A stretch of DNA of 64,000 bases from Woeseiaceae bacterium. Its GTDB lineage: Bacteria > Pseudomonadota > Gammaproteobacteria > Steroidobacterales > Woeseiaceae. Positions 38,645 through 49,891 of this stretch are shown one piece after another (position 1 is the first letter of the stretch; every line of letters starts with the position of its first letter). The DNA is taken from NCBI GenBank assembly GCA_021773135.1, contig JAJFKP010000015.1, positions 32,761 through 96,760 of the forward strand, given 5' to 3'. The translations under genes were made by a program, and so were the position numbers. A model generated the notes under the pieces. The model had not been told where the DNA came from, did not search any database, and saw nothing but the letters and a program-made list of their open reading frames with translations.

Positions 38645-41600
38645 TCACGCAGCCTGCCTGAAACCATCGAGTAACGAACCGAGCTCTGCAGCTTTCGGCT
38701 TGACGACCCAGAACCTGGGCAGAAACGTCCGGAAGTCATCCAGAATATCCTGTCCCCAGGCACTGTCCGTATACGACACGTGCTGGCTGATCAGTGTACG
38801 CAAATGATGCAGGTGCGCCTCCATACTCTCCGGTTTGATGCGATGTATGTCGATCAAATCATGGTTGTAGAGATCGACGAAATCCCGGTCCAGGTCCAGG
38901 ACATACGCGAAACCGCCTGTGAGCCCTGCACCGAAATTGACGCCACTGCGGCCAAGCACGGTGACTACCCCGCCGGTCATATACTCGCAGCAATGGTCAC
39001 CTGCCCCCTCGACAACTGCCGTAGCACCTGAATTCCTGACGGCGAATCTTTCGCCGGCCAGCCCGGCCGCATAGACTTCTCCACCGGTTGCGCCATACAG
39101 GCAGGTGTTGCCGATAATGACCGTGTCCTTTGTGTCGAAAGTCGCATCTTCGGATGGCCGAATGATGATGCGACCTCCGGTCATGCCCTTACCCACGTAG
39201 TCATTCGCGTCACCCGACAGCGTCATGTTCAAGCCACCGACATTCCAGGCGCCAAAACTCTGCCCGGCCGTGCCGCGCAGCTGCAGATTGAGCGGCGCGT
39301 CCTGCATGCCATGGTTGCCGTATCTCCTGGCAATTTCGCCGGACAACATGGCGCCCAGCGTACGATCATAATTCCGCACGTCGTAGGAGAAGGTTCCGCC
39401 CGACTTTGCTTCGATAGCGGGCAACGTTTCCTTGAGGATTCTTTTGGCAAGGTCCGCCTGGTCGAACGGGTGATTTCTCAGGTCGGTACAAAACTGTGGG
39501 CTGTCTTCCGCCAGACCGGCATCCGAGATGATCGGCGTAAGATCCAGCTGCTGCTGCCTGCTCGTTTCACCCGGTAAAATTTCCATCAGTTCGACGTGTC
39601 CGATAATTTCGTCGAGACTCCGTGCGCCAAGTTGCGCCAGCAGTTGCCGGACTTCCTCTGCAACAAAACGAAAGAAGTTGACGACCATCTCTGGCAGCCC
39701 TGTGAAATATTCGCTCCGCAGTACGTTGTTCTGGGTCGCCACACCTGTCGCACAGTTGTTCAGATGGCAGATTCGAAGATACTTGCAGCCAAGGGCAATC
39801 ATCGGTGCCGTGCCGAAACCGAAACTTTCAGCGCCAAGGATTGCGGCTTTAATGACATCCAGACCGGTCTTCAAACCGCCATCCGTCTGTAAGCGCACTT
39901 TATGTCGCAGGTCATTGGCGCGCAGCACCTGGTGGGCCTCCGATAAACCAAGTTCCCAGGGGCTGCCCGCATACTTGACTGAACTTAACGGACTGGCGCC
40001 GGTGCCACCATCGTAACCGGAGATGGTTATAAGGTCTGCGTAAGCTTTGACCACGCCTGCGGCGATGGTCCCGACTCCGGGCTCGGCGACCAGTTTGACG
40101 GATATCAGCGCAACGGGATTAACCTGCTTCAGATCGAAGATCAGCTGTGCCAGGTCTTCGATCGAATAAATGTCATGATGGGGCGGTGGTGAGATCAGCC
40201 CGACGCCGGGTTTGGCATAGCGCAACCTGGCGATCATGTCAGTGACCTTGTGTCCCGGAAGCTGGCCGCCCTCACCGGGTTTTGCGCCCTGGGCGACTTT
40301 GATCTGAATTACTTCGGCGTTCACCAGGTACTCCGCGGTCACACCAAAGCGGCCGGAGGCGACCTGCTTGATCTTGGACATTCGTTCGGTCCGGTAGCGC
40401 GACGGATCTTCGCCACCTTCGCCGGAATTGGAGCGTGCGCCAATCCGATTCATTGCGATTGCCAGCGCTTCGTGCGCTTCCGGCGATAACGCACCGAGCG
40501 ACATGCCGGCACTGTCGAATCGAAGCAGGATTTTCTCGACCGATTCAACCTCTTCGAGCGGTACCGGTTTTTTCGCCGGGTTTACTTTTAGCAAATCGCG
40601 GATTGTCGCAACGGGCCGGTTGTCGACCAGTCTCGAATATTCCTTGAAGCGCTCGAAGTCCCCGCTGCGAACGGCGGCCTGCAAGGTCGCCACAACATCC
40701 GGGTTAAAACAATGGTACTCGCCGCCATGTACATATTTAAGCAGTCCACCCTGGGTTAGCGGCACACGCGGTTTCCAGGCATCGTCTGCCAGGCGTTTCT
40801 GGTCGTCATGCAAATCGGCAAAACGGGCACCCTGAATACGACTTACTGTTCCTGTAAAACATCGGTCGACAATTTCGTCGCTTAAACCAACAATCTCGAA
40901 CAGCTGCGCACCGCGGTAACTCGAAACTGACGAAATGCCCATCTTTGACATGATTTTGAACAGGCCTTTGCGAATCCCCCTGCGATAACTTCTGCCAAGC
41001 TGTTGCAGTCGATCGGCGCGGCCCCGCTGCGCGAGATCGTGCAAACTCTGGTAAACCAGGTAGGGATAGACGGCGGTCGCGCCGTATCCGATCAGGCAGG
41101 CAATATGATGTGCATCCCGTGCGACACCCGTCTCCACGATTATATTGACTGCGCAACGCTGTCCGCTGCGTACCAGGTGATGATGGATTGCCCCGGTCGC
41201 CAGCAGGGCATGCACCGGTAGCAAACCCTCTTTCAGATAACGGTCGCTCAGCATCAGGATCAACTTGCCATCCGCCACGGCCTGGTCGACCTGCGCACAA
41301 ATCTCATCCAGCGCATCGCCAAGTGACAGGTCCGCAGGCTTGTTAAGGTCGATAAACGCCTGCTCGTCACCGTACATTTCGGGCCCCAGCAGCTGCCGCA
41401 GTTTTCGTTGTGACAGCACCGGAGAATTCATGATGACGTGATCAGCATGTTCCGGGCCAATCTCGAACAGGCTCGTTTCCCGCCCGATATTAGTCTGTAG
41501 CGACATCACTATCCGCTCGCGCAGAGAATCTATTGGCGGATTGGTTACCTGTGCGAACTGCTGTCGAAAGTAGTCAAACGGTGAACGAATTTTTCGGGAC

Positions 41601-43102
41601 AATACCGGCATTGGTGTGTCGTCGCCCATCGAGCCGACGGCTTCCGCCTCGGTCTTTGCCAGCACGCTGATAACTTCGTTCAGCTCTTCGCGCGACATAT
41701 TGAACATCTTCTGATACTTGAGCAGCATGTCGGACGGAAATGGTTCGGCCGCCATGTGCAGGTCAACCAGCTCCGAATCCAGATAGCGTACGCCCTGCTT
41801 GAGCCATCTCTTGTATGGAAACCGCGCCTTCAGTTCATTGTGAATATCGTCATTGGACAACAACAGGCCGTTGCGCAGATCCACTGCAAGCATCTCGCCC
41901 GGTCCCAGGCGACCCTTGGCAATTACATCGGCTTCGGCGTAATCATAGACACCAATCTCGGAGGCAATGGTAATGTGCCGATCCTTGGTAACCACATAGC
42001 GTGCAGGGCGCAAGCCGTTCCGATCGAGACAACAGGCGGCGTAGCGTCCGTCTGTCAACACGATGCCGGCAGGCCCGTCCCACGGCTCGATCTGACAGTC
42101 AAAGAACTCATAAAACGCGCGTACGTCGGGGTCCAGCGTATCCATGGCCTGCCAGGCAGGCGGAATGAGAATACGCATTGCCTGCAATACATCCATGCCG
42201 GCCGCCCGCATCACTTCAAGCATATTGTCGAGGCTGGATGAATCAGAACCGGTCAGTGAAATGATGGGCTCGAGGTCGGACAGGTCGCGCAGTTTGTCGG
42301 ATCGAAAATTGCTACTGCGTGCGATTGCCCAGTTTCGATTGCCCTGAATCGTATTGATCTCACCATTGTGGGCGAGAAAACGAAATGGCTGTGCGAGTCG
42401 CCACTCCGGTAATGTGTTGGTCGAAAAGCGTTGATGAAACACGCAGACCGAAGATTCAAGCCTGGCATCACGCAGATCCGTGTAAAAATCCGGCAACACA
42501 TCAGGCATGACCATGCCCTTATAAATGATAGTCGCCGATGACAGGCTGGTTACGTAGGCTGTCGGGTCGATCGTGGCGAAACGTTTTTCCGCACGCCGCC
42601 TCGCCATGAACAATTGCCTGTTGAACGTGCCGCGCGGCATGCCCGCCGGCGCATTGACGAATACCTGCTCAATTCGCGGTAGCGACCTTAGTGCCAATTC
42701 GCCGCAGACCTCTGGCCTGATTGGCACGACGCGCCAGCCGGCGACCTCCAGATCACTGCCGGCAATTGCTGCGTTGATTTCTGACTTCACTTTATCTGCG
42801 ACGTTATCTTCCTGACTCAGAAAGACGGTGCCGACAGCAAAGCGCTCGGCCAGATCAAAGCCCTCATCCGTTCCGACCGCGCGCAGGAAACGCTCGGGAA
42901 ACTTCAGCAGCAGCCCGCAACCATCCCCGGTTTTACCGTCGGCGGCGACCGCACCGCGATGCGTAAGCCTTGCCAACGCGGAAATAGCCGTTTCCACCAC
43001 AAAGTGGCTCGCGGAATCGTCCAGGTTGGCGATCAGCCCGAAGCCGCAGCTATCCCGCTCAAATGACGGGTCATATAGTCCGACGCTTGATTTTGCAGTC
43101 AT
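38645..43102 (-). CDS. gltB: glutamate synthase (NADPH) large subunit
   Basis: Large subunit, 1485 residues, combining a glutaminase domain, a central domain, the FMN/3Fe-4S synthase domain and a C-terminal GXGXG domain. The start gives [20 protein letters not shown], with Cys19 expected to become the N-terminal nucleophile after an 18-residue propeptide is removed. A longer frame of 41 residues upstream lacks family similarity and a ribosome site. Landmarks: [43 protein letters not shown] and the 3Fe-4S motif [13 protein letters not shown]. Confidence 0.97.
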   Translation of the reverse strand: MTAKSSVGLYDPSFERDSCGFGLIANLDDSASHFVVETAISALARLTHRGAVAADGKTGDGCGLLLKFPERFLRAVGTDEGFDLAERFAVGTVFLSQEDNVADKVKSEINAAIAGSDLEVAGWRVVPIRPEVCGELALRSLPRIEQVFVNAPAGMPRGTFNRQLFMARRRAEKRFATIDPTAYVTSLSSATIIYKGMVMPDVLPDFYTDLRDARLESSVCVFHQRFSTNTLPEWRLAQPFRFLAHNGEINTIQGNRNWAIARSSNFRSDKLRDLSDLEPIISLTGSDSSSLDNMLEVMRAAGMDVLQAMRILIPPAWQAMDTLDPDVRAFYEFFDCQIEPWDGPAGIVLTDGRYAACCLDRNGLRPARYVVTKDRHITIASEIGVYDYAEADVIAKGRLGPGEMLAVDLRNGLLLSNDDIHNELKARFPYKRWLKQGVRYLDSELVDLHMAAEPFPSDMLLKYQKMFNMSREELNEVISVLAKTEAEAVGSMGDDTPMPVLSRKIRSPFDYFRQQFAQVTNPPIDSLRERIVMSLQTNIGRETSLFEIGPEHADHVIMNSPVLSQRKLRQLLGPEMYGDEQAFIDLNKPADLSLGDALDEICAQVDQAVADGKLILMLSDRYLKEGLLPVHALLATGAIHHHLVRSGQRCAVNIIVETGVARDAHHIACLIGYGATAVYPYLVYQSLHDLAQRGRADRLQQLGRSYRRGIRKGLFKIMSKMGISSVSSYRGAQLFEIVGLSDEIVDRCFTGTVSRIQGARFADLHDDQKRLADDAWKPRVPLTQGGLLKYVHGGEYHCFNPDVVATLQAAVRSGDFERFKEYSRLVDNRPVATIRDLLKVNPAKKPVPLEEVESVEKILLRFDSAGMSLGALSPEAHEALAIAMNRIGARSNSGEGGEDPSRYRTERMSKIKQVASGRFGVTAEYLVNAEVIQIKVAQGAKPGEGGQLPGHKVTDMIARLRYAKPGVGLISPPPHHDIYSIEDLAQLIFDLKQVNPVALISVKLVAEPGVGTIAAGVVKAYADLITISGYDGGTGASPLSSVKYAGSPWELGLSEAHQVLRANDLRHKVRLQTDGGLKTGLDVIKAAILGAESFGFGTAPMIALGCKYLRICHLNNCATGVATQNNVLRSEYFTGLPEMVVNFFRFVAEEVRQLLAQLGARSLDEIIGHVELMEILPGETSRQQQLDLTPIISDAGLAEDSPQFCTDLRNHPFDQADLAKRILKETLPAIEAKSGGTFSYDVRNYDRTLGAMLSGEIARRYGNHGMQDAPLNLQLRGTAGQSFGAWNVGGLNMTLSGDANDYVGKGMTGGRIIIRPSEDATFDTKDTVIIGNTCLYGATGGEVYAAGLAGERFAVRNSGATAVVEGAGDHCCEYMTGGVVTVLGRSGVNFGAGLTGGFAYVLDLDRDFVDLYNHDLIDIHRIKPESMEAHLHHLRTLISQHVSYTDSAWGQDILDDFRTFLPRFWVVKPKAAELGSLLDGFRQAA

Positions 43103-43488
43103 TGAGACACCGGGGTCGACACTGAGCGCCTCCCCATCGAATTTATGGTTATGGTGTGCACCGTTTTCCGGTGCCTTGGTGAATTGTTGCTCACCGTCGC
43201 CAGGGCATTGCTTATGCACTGCCATGGCTATTTATCGCGGGTTGTCGTGCTGGGCCTTAAGGACACCGCTTTTTATCGAACCGAGATCGCCGCGTTTGTG
43301 CGGCCCGGGGAAAGAAATCCAGTGATATTCGAAAGGCTTATCCCGAGGAAAACAGTATATGACAGTCGGCATCCCGTCATCCAGTCACCGTCATCAGGAA
43401 AACGCTGCGGCCTTATAAAAAAGGCGCAGGCCTTGACTGCTGGTCCGGATATCGAATCGTTACCCGCGCAACCGTCGGCGCTGCCCCG
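43103..43488 (-). other. 386-bp non-coding region upstream of gltB
   Basis: No gene can be supported here. Transcription of gltBD should start inside it, but I see no convincing promoter; a TATAAG-like element lies near 43415 on the minus strand without a good -35. The left part is the gltB leader and the right part contains hairpins following the LEA14-like gene. Confidence 0.5.
43415..43434 (-). terminator. weak terminator downstream of the LEA14-like gene
   Basis: On the minus strand, AAGGC, CTGC loop, GCCTT followed by a run of T. The stem is only 5 bp, so this is tentative. A stronger 7-bp hairpin (GGCGCTG / CAGCGCC, 43477-43496) overlaps the stop codon of the LEA14-like gene but has no T-run. 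Confidence 0.4.
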
Positions 43489-43986
43489 TCAGCGCCGAAT
43501 GCCGTTCACGTCGATAACGCCGGTAGATGAAAACGGCAGCGGTTTCGTAAATGGTATGTCAACGGTCAGGCTGCCTTGCAGTTCGTAGCTGACTGCCTCG
43601 CGCATGCCGCCGCGCAGCAATGAGGAAAGCTGTGCCGCAGAACTCAGCATGTCCAGATCAACGCTGATGGTGAAATCGTCATGGCCACGCGCCGGCACCG
43701 TGAAGCTGCCGTCCGTTGCACCGCCAGCAAATTTTTCTTTATCGAGGATAACCCGATATTCAACTGCCTGGATCGGCAACGGAAACGGGTTCGGATTGGT
43801 GACATCGAATCCAAGCAGAAACGTCTGGCGGCTGAGGCTCACATCGGCAAGCTTTACACTGACGAGGCTAACGCTTGGCGGGTCGATCAGTGTGCCAGTC
43901 CCGGCACATGAACTCAGGGCGCTGGCCGCCGCCAGCACGACAACAAGCCGACTAAACATTCGCCTCGTCATGCTTTCGTCTCTCAT
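43489..43986 (-). CDS. LEA14-like (WHy domain) lipoprotein
   Basis: A 165-residue lipoprotein. The signal peptide ends in the lipobox ALSSC (Cys27), and a WHy/LEA-2 beta-sandwich follows (about 40-165), with SLVSVKLADVSLSRQTFLLG, FDVTNPNPFPLPI and a closing GSLTVDIPFTKPLPF. LEA14-like proteins in bacteria are linked to stress tolerance but their function is unproven. The ATG overlaps the upstream lipoprotein stop by 4 bases (ATGA), so the two are coupled. Confidence 0.82.
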   Translation of the reverse strand: MRDESMTRRMFSRLVVVLAAASALSSCAGTGTLIDPPSVSLVSVKLADVSLSRQTFLLGFDVTNPNPFPLPIQAVEYRVILDKEKFAGGATDGSFTVPARGHDDFTISVDLDMLSSAAQLSSLLRGGMREAVSYELQGSLTVDIPFTKPLPFSSTGVIDVNGIRR

Positions 43987-44426
43987 AACAACTCATTTCC
44001 CAGTCGACCCCACGCCGCACCAATAAGTAGCCAGTCGCCATCAGTCCTGATCAACTCGAACTCGAAGTTATACGCGTCCGCATCAAAACCCAGGACATCA
44101 TCCCTGGTCCCGGCCATGCCAACTGCGACCTGAACCGTCGCCGCTGTCTCACCAGACAGGACGATGTCATCGATGCTGGTCAGCAGCGCTACCGAATCCT
44201 GCCGCAAGAAATACAGCCGCAGGAGGTCACCAATGTGTTTACGATCGTTGCCGTGTGCGTCGGCGTAGTTCACAGATATCATATCGAGGAGTTCGCCGCG
44301 ATCTTTCTCCTCTGCCGCGTGTTCTCCTCGAGTGACCCAGGCGCGTATTTCGTTTTCCGGACTATTCTCGTCACCACCACAGGAAGCGAGGAGGAAAATT
44401 AGCCCGAACATCACAATTCGCATCAT
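43983..44426 (-). CDS. NTF2-like lipoprotein
   Basis: A 147-residue lipoprotein of unknown role. The signal MMRIVMFGLIFLLASC ends with a lipobox cysteine at about residue 16. The remainder has the alpha-plus-beta pattern of NTF2/SnoaL-like proteins: an N-terminal helix EIRAWVTRGEHAAEEKDRGELLDMI, then alternating strands ending GDWLLIGAAWG. The start was placed at the ATG immediately before the signal rather than at an earlier ATG. It precedes and overlaps the LEA14-like gene. Confidence 0.68.
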   Translation of the reverse strand: MMRIVMFGLIFLLASCGGDENSPENEIRAWVTRGEHAAEEKDRGELLDMISVNYADAHGNDRKHIGDLLRLYFLRQDSVALLTSIDDIVLSGETAATVQVAVGMAGTRDDVLGFDADAYNFEFELIRTDGDWLLIGAAWGRLGNELL

Positions 44427-44622
44427 CTGGCCCCTGGGCTCCTTGTCGACACTGGTCGTCCGGTTTTGCGGTCGCCGGAACATGGCTTTTACCTGCGTCG
44501 GATGTTAGAACAGACTATGGGCGGTCGGACCCCACCGTTACTGTGACGCGGTTCGCATATCGGTTGAATGTGAATTGATCCGCTGCACGACCTGATTCGC
44601 AGACACCAGACGGAAAACGGAT

Positions 44623-45291
44623 ATGGCAGTAAAACTTCTCAGCGATAATGCAGACGCCACGATCACCGATGATGATCAGATCCGAATCGATGCTGTGTTG
44701 GCATTCTGGTTCAAGGAACAGGAGCTGTCAGCACCCCAGATCGATGGACGTATGGACATATGGTTCGGAGAAGACCCCGCCTTTGATCAGGAAGTCGCAC
44801 GCGAGTTTGCCGACGACGTACAGCTTGCGTCCGAAGGTAAGCTTGATCACTGGGCGCACAAACCGATGGGCCGACTTGCACTGATCATCTTGCTTGACCA
44901 GTTTCGACGCAATATATACCGAAACAAGGCCGAAGCGTTCGCCATGGACAAGGCCGCGCTGAAGCTGTGCGTCGAAGGCGCAATGGAAAAAAAAGACAAG
45001 GGCCTGACACCCATTCAACGGGTGTTCTTCTACATGCCACTGCAACACTCCGAGTCACGTAAAGTTCAGGAAAAGTCCCGTCAGATATATAACAAGCTCG
45101 CCAGCGCCGTTTCCGCCACATACAGGGAAACCTTTGAGACCGTTGCCCATTTTGCCGAACTTCATGCTGACATCATCAATCAGTTCGGACGCTTTCCGCA
45201 CAGAAATACGGTGCTAAAGCGCAAGAACACGGCGGAGGAAGATGAGTACCTGTCCGGTGACGCACCTACGTTCGGCCAGGGAGAAGCCTGA
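44623..45291 (+). CDS. DUF924 family protein
   Basis: A 222-residue, mostly helical soluble protein. The DUF924 pattern is clear: VLAFWFKEQE, MDIWFGEDPAFDQEV, PMGRLALIILLDQFRRNIYR, FFYMPLQHSES and FGRFPHRNTVL. The family resembles TPR-like helical folds and has no assigned function. It is divergent from the lipoprotein pair across about 200 bases, and its stop is one base from the convergent MATE gene's stop. Confidence 0.88.
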   Translation: MAVKLLSDNADATITDDDQIRIDAVLAFWFKEQELSAPQIDGRMDIWFGEDPAFDQEVAREFADDVQLASEGKLDHWAHKPMGRLALIILLDQFRRNIYRNKAEAFAMDKAALKLCVEGAMEKKDKGLTPIQRVFFYMPLQHSESRKVQEKSRQIYNKLASAVSATYRETFETVAHFAELHADIINQFGRFPHRNTVLKRKNTAEEDEYLSGDAPTFGQGEA

Positions 45292-45292
45292 A

Positions 45293-46648
45293 TTAGCCGG
45301 TGGCGAGCAGCTGTTTCGACAACCGATTGAAGCGGACCGTTAACATGATCGCTGCGGCCGACAAACCCAGCACGAATCCGGCCCAAATATATGCCGGCGG
45401 GGCTCGAAAAGTTATCGCCGCGAGATAGGCGAGCGGAAACCCAAGCGCCCAGTAAGAAAAGGTATTGATGAGCATTGGCATGCGTGTGTCTTTGTAACCA
45501 CGCAGCGCGCCGGCTGATCCGATTTGCACGCCATCTGCAATTTGAAATATTGCCGCCATCAGTAACAGGCTGATTGCGATCTCCGTTACCGATGGGTCAT
45601 TGGTGTAGATGCCAACCACCAGGTCTCTGAACAGCAGCAGAAAAGTCGCGGAACATGCCATGAAGACGGCACACATCAGTATGCCGGTCACGCCTCCGAG
45701 GCGCGCGCCGCGCGCACTGCCCTTGCCGAGCGCCTGGCCGATGCGTACCGTTGTGGCGGCACTCAGAGCGAGCGGAATCATGAACATCGTTGCCGCAAAA
45801 TTCAGTGCAATCTGATGCGCGGCCGTGATCTCCGCGCCGCGCGTTCCGACCAGGATTGAAACGACCGAAAAAAGACCAGCCTCCGCTGCAATCGTAATGG
45901 CAATCGGCGTACCGAGATGCAATATTTCCTTTAAAACCGGCAACCGCAGCGGTGCCATGCGCTCAAAAATTCGCAGCGGTTTATAGATTGGCTTACGCGC
46001 AAAGTAGATCACCATCATGATCGTCATGAGCCACATCGTGATGGCACTGGCCATGCCGCACCCTACCGCACCGTATGCAGGCAGGCCGAATTTGCCGTAC
46101 ATCAGTACCCAGTTGAGAAAAACATTGCACACCAGCGCAAACAGGGAGGTGTACATGATCGGCCGCGTAAATCCGATGCCTTCCGTTGTAAAACGGAAAG
46201 CAAGAAAAACACAAATAGCCGGCGCACCGAAAACAATTGCCCGTACATAGTTGACGGTGGTGTCGCGAAAACCGGGGTCGATTCCGACAAACCCTAATAC
46301 CGGTTCGATGAACAGCTGGATAAATGTAAATATCGAGAAGCTGAGCGCCAATGCCAGCCAAAGTCCCTGGCGGGTATAGCGCCCGATCATCTCGGGTTGA
46401 CCGGCTCCGAAATACCTCGCCGCAATGGGTGAAATCGCCATCATCAGGCCAAGGCAGACAGTAAATCCGAGGAACCATACACTGCCACCGACAGCAACGG
46501 CCGCGAGCGACGAAGCGCCAAGTCGTCCTGCCATTACAGCATCGGCAAACTGCATTCCCGCGATTGAAAGGTTGTTGACAATAAGAGGCCCGGCAAGCCT
46601 TAGGAGCGCTCGAGATTCAGTTGCCCAATTGTGTGACGTTGAAGACAA
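45293..46648 (-). CDS. MATE family efflux protein, NorM-like
   Basis: A 451-residue membrane protein with 12 predicted hydrophobic segments. The N-terminal half has LLRLAGPLIVNNLSIAGMQFADAVMAG, a NorM pattern, and the second half has AITIAAEAGLFSVVSILVGTRG. NorM pumps export cationic drugs by Na+ or H+ exchange. It is the third MATE gene in the window. The start appears to be TTG with no suitable ATG nearby; a different non-ATG start is possible. Confidence 0.9.
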   Translation of the reverse strand: MSSTSHNWATESRALLRLAGPLIVNNLSIAGMQFADAVMAGRLGASSLAAVAVGGSVWFLGFTVCLGLMMAISPIAARYFGAGQPEMIGRYTRQGLWLALALSFSIFTFIQLFIEPVLGFVGIDPGFRDTTVNYVRAIVFGAPAICVFLAFRFTTEGIGFTRPIMYTSLFALVCNVFLNWVLMYGKFGLPAYGAVGCGMASAITMWLMTIMMVIYFARKPIYKPLRIFERMAPLRLPVLKEILHLGTPIAITIAAEAGLFSVVSILVGTRGAEITAAHQIALNFAATMFMIPLALSAATTVRIGQALGKGSARGARLGGVTGILMCAVFMACSATFLLLFRDLVVGIYTNDPSVTEIAISLLLMAAIFQIADGVQIGSAGALRGYKDTRMPMLINTFSYWALGFPLAYLAAITFRAPPAYIWAGFVLGLSAAAIMLTVRFNRLSKQLLATG

Positions 46649-46762
46649 GATCCACGTCGACTCCGGATTATTAGGGGCGGGACTCTACCACGATGTGCGT
46701 AAACTTAAGCCGGTCAATAGTGTAAAGTTGCGGCACACACGAAAGTCAGTACGGAGACAGGT

Positions 46763-48049
46763 ATGTTGCATGACGGTCAGGCAAAGAGGGTCGCCATTGT
46801 CGGTGGCATTAGAATTCCATTTTGTCGAGCTCACACCCACTACGCCGGTGCGTCGAATCAGGACATGATGACGGCTACGTTAAAGGCACTGGTTGACAAG
46901 TATGACCTGAAGGGACAGACGCTGGGCGACGTTGCACTGGGTGCCGTTATCAAACACTCGAGAGACTGGAATCTTGCTCGTGAATCCGTCATTGGGTCGG
47001 GCCTGTCGCTGCTTACACCGGGAGTCGATATGCAGCGGGCCTGTGGCACCAGCCTGGAGGCATGCATCAACATCGGCAACAAGATCGCGCTCGGACAGAT
47101 CGAAGCTGGCATTGCCGGCGGCACGGATTCAATTAGCGATGCACCGATTGTATTCAAGGACGATTTTCGCTCTGTTCTGATGGCCAGCCACCGGGGCAGG
47201 TCGTTTCTCAGCAAGTTGAAGCCCTGGTTCGGGCTTCGTCCTGCACACCTGGTACCTGAATTTCCCGGAGTAACGGAGCCCCGCACCAAACTTTCCATGG
47301 GTGAGAGCATGGAAATTACCGCCAAGGAATTTGACGTTTCGCGGGAGCATCAGGATCAACTCGCTTTGTCCAGTCACAGCAAAGCGGCCGCTGCCTATGA
47401 TGCGGGCTTTTATGACGACCTCGTAGTTCCATTCAGGGAGGCGACAGAGGACAACAATATTCGCCGCGATTCGACCTTTGAAAAGCTGCAAAAACTGAAA
47501 CCGGTTTTTGACAGGAGTGCCGCCGGCACCATGACTGCCGGCAATAGCACGCCATTGACGGACGGTGCGGCAGCGGTGCTTCTGAGTTCGGAAGAATGGG
47601 CAGATCGCAAGAATCTTCCCGTCTACGCCTATCTCACACACTGCAAGGTCGCCGCGGTCAACTTCATCGATCGCGATGGCCTGTTAATGGCCCCGGCATT
47701 CGCGGTGTCGGAGATGCTCCACGAGGCGCAGTTGACGTTGCAGGACTTCGATTTTTACGAAATTCACGAAGCGTTCGCTGCCCAAACCATTGCCACCATC
47801 AAGGCCTGGCAATCGGAAGAGTTCTGTCGCGAACGCCTGGGCAGAAACGAGGCGATGGGACCAATCGAACTTTCCAAGTTAAACGTCAAAGGAGGCAGTA
47901 TCGCCATCGGACATCCATTCGCGGCGACCGGCGCACGGGTGGTGTCGACCATGGCCAAGTTGCTGCACGAAAATGGTGGCGGCCGGGGACTGGTGTCAGT
48001 TTGCACAGCGGGTGGCATGGGCGTTACTGCAATTCTCGAAGCTTCCTGA
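46763..48049 (+). CDS. thiolase (acetyl-CoA C-acyltransferase)
   Basis: A 428-residue condensing/cleaving thiolase of the FadI/FadA type for fatty acid degradation or acyl-CoA metabolism. The active-site Cys94 lies in MQRACGTSLEA; the second cluster is NxxF-like YEIHEAFAAQ, then IAIGHPFAATGAR with the His and SVCTAGGMG with the second Cys. Gly-Met replaces the usual Gly-Gly in the last motif. A GGAG-type ribosome site precedes the ATG. No fadB/fadJ neighbour is present, so specificity is uncertain. Confidence 0.87.
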   Translation: MLHDGQAKRVAIVGGIRIPFCRAHTHYAGASNQDMMTATLKALVDKYDLKGQTLGDVALGAVIKHSRDWNLARESVIGSGLSLLTPGVDMQRACGTSLEACINIGNKIALGQIEAGIAGGTDSISDAPIVFKDDFRSVLMASHRGRSFLSKLKPWFGLRPAHLVPEFPGVTEPRTKLSMGESMEITAKEFDVSREHQDQLALSSHSKAAAAYDAGFYDDLVVPFREATEDNNIRRDSTFEKLQKLKPVFDRSAAGTMTAGNSTPLTDGAAAVLLSSEEWADRKNLPVYAYLTHCKVAAVNFIDRDGLLMAPAFAVSEMLHEAQLTLQDFDFYEIHEAFAAQTIATIKAWQSEEFCRERLGRNEAMGPIELSKLNVKGGSIAIGHPFAATGARVVSTMAKLLHENGGGRGLVSVCTAGGMGVTAILEAS

Positions 48050-48143
48050 CCCGGAAATCCCGGCGATCGTTGCATGACGCTCCCGCAGCCGACATGATGG
48101 TTCCCTCGCCTGACAAATTTCAGCGGCGAATCTCGGGGGCACT

Positions 48144-49856
48144 ATGGGCGACCTAAGCCAGACACTGGCAATGATCAATGCCGTTCTCTGGAATGAAACC
48201 TGGATCTTCATCATTGCAGGCACCGGCGTCCTGTTCACGATCTGGAGCGGCTTTTGCCAGTATCGCGCGCTAACGCACGGTCCGAAGGTGGTGCGCGGCG
48301 TCTACGACGATCCGAATGATCCGGGCGCTATTAACCATTTCCAGGCTTTGTCAGCAGCGCTGTCAGGCACCGTGGGTCTTGGCAATATTGGTGGCGTGGC
48401 CCTGGCGATTTCGCTCGGCGGTCCCGGGGCGATATTCTGGATGTGGATCGTCGGCTTTCTCGGTATGTCGATAAAGTTTGTCGAAGTGACTCTCTCGATG
48501 CTGTATCGCAATACCGATGACCCGGACAACCCGCATGGCGGACCGATGTGGGTTGCGGGACGTGCGCTTAAGAAGATGAAGCCGGAACTCGGCTGGATCG
48601 GTACCGGCCTGGCCATTCTCTATTCATTTACCGTTATGGTGTCATCAGGCACAGGCGGAAACATGTTCCAGGCCTGGAATGTGGCCGATGTAACCAACCA
48701 GTATTTTGGCCTGGCCGGTTGGATCAGTGGCCTTATCCTCACTGTCATCGTTGCGGCCGTATTGCTTGGTGGGATCAAGAGAATCGGCAAAGTTGCCGCT
48801 ACGATCGTGCCCGGCATGGTCCTGATTTACGTCGTCGCCGGATTCTACGTACTGTTTGCAAATTTTGGACAGATTCCGGAGATGTTCGGCCTGATCGTAA
48901 CCTCCGCCTTTACGTCAACCGAAGCCACCGGCGCTTTTGTCGGCGGCACGGTGGGCTCCGCATTTCTCTTCGGCATGAAGCGCGCAATTTTTTCGAATGA
49001 AGCCGGACAGGGCTCGTCAGCGATCGCACATGCGGCTGCCAAGACCGATGAACCAGTGCGTGAGGGTCTCGTTGGCGGTATGGAGCCCTTTATAGACACG
49101 ATTGTTGTGTGCACGTTTACCGCTTTAATCATTTTGTCCACCGGCATCTGGAATCGGGCTCCGGATATCGCTTTCCAGACGCTGCCGCAAGCGCTCCAGA
49201 GCGAGGCCGGCTGGCGCTACCCGGATACCGAGCTCGCCGCCGGCGAGTGGCGCGATCAGGAGCCGGTCCTTATGGTGGTCGAGGCCGGGCAGAACCAGGA
49301 CACGGGTCAAAACGTACACAGAGTCACCGGTGTAATTTCTGCAACGAACGCAGGTTTCGTTGCAAGCTGGCAGCCGCTGGAAACGGACGCAGAACCGCAG
49401 ATCGTTGGGGGCGGCTTCTATAAAGACTACGTTGGGGCAACGCTGACAGCCAAGGCATTCGACTCTGTCGCACCCGGACTCGGGAAATGGCTGATTACCG
49501 TAGCGTCCTGGCTCTTCGCAATTTCAACAATTATTGCGTGGGGTTATTACGGGGAACAGGGTGCTGTTTATATGTGGGGTCGCAAGAGCGCGATGCCTTA
49601 CAGGCTGGTGTACTGCTCCCTCACATTTATTGCCACGCTGGGCCATATCAAGACCAGCGCAGACCTGGATAATATGACGGGGATTGGACTCGGCATTATT
49701 ATTTACGCCAACCTGCCCATTTGCTGGATCTTTGGTTACCAGGCCATGCGTGCCTACAAGGAATACATACAGCGCCTCAAAGATGGACGCATGGGACCGG
49801 ATCACCCGCCACCAGGTCTTGACGATCTGATCAGCGGTCGCCACATGCAACGCTAG
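48144..49856 (+). CDS. alanine/glycine:cation symporter family (AGCS) protein
   Basis: An inner-membrane amino-acid symporter of 570 residues with about 11 predicted segments. HFQALSAALSGTVGLGNIGGVA and SNEAGQGSSAIAHAAAKTDEP are AGCS signatures. It runs longer than classical members (about 450-500) because of a hydrophilic insertion around 360-440 (GWRYPDTELAAGEWRDQEP..., NAGFVASWQPLETDAEP), expected to be extramembranous. Substrate is probably alanine or glycine with Na+. It follows the thiolase gene with 94 bases between. Confidence 0.92.
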   Translation: MGDLSQTLAMINAVLWNETWIFIIAGTGVLFTIWSGFCQYRALTHGPKVVRGVYDDPNDPGAINHFQALSAALSGTVGLGNIGGVALAISLGGPGAIFWMWIVGFLGMSIKFVEVTLSMLYRNTDDPDNPHGGPMWVAGRALKKMKPELGWIGTGLAILYSFTVMVSSGTGGNMFQAWNVADVTNQYFGLAGWISGLILTVIVAAVLLGGIKRIGKVAATIVPGMVLIYVVAGFYVLFANFGQIPEMFGLIVTSAFTSTEATGAFVGGTVGSAFLFGMKRAIFSNEAGQGSSAIAHAAAKTDEPVREGLVGGMEPFIDTIVVCTFTALIILSTGIWNRAPDIAFQTLPQALQSEAGWRYPDTELAAGEWRDQEPVLMVVEAGQNQDTGQNVHRVTGVISATNAGFVASWQPLETDAEPQIVGGGFYKDYVGATLTAKAFDSVAPGLGKWLITVASWLFAISTIIAWGYYGEQGAVYMWGRKSAMPYRLVYCSLTFIATLGHIKTSADLDNMTGIGLGIIIYANLPICWIFGYQAMRAYKEYIQRLKDGRMGPDHPPPGLDDLISGRHMQR

Positions 49857-49891
49857 GACGACACGCGCTTGCGGCCTGGACGCTGCGGACA

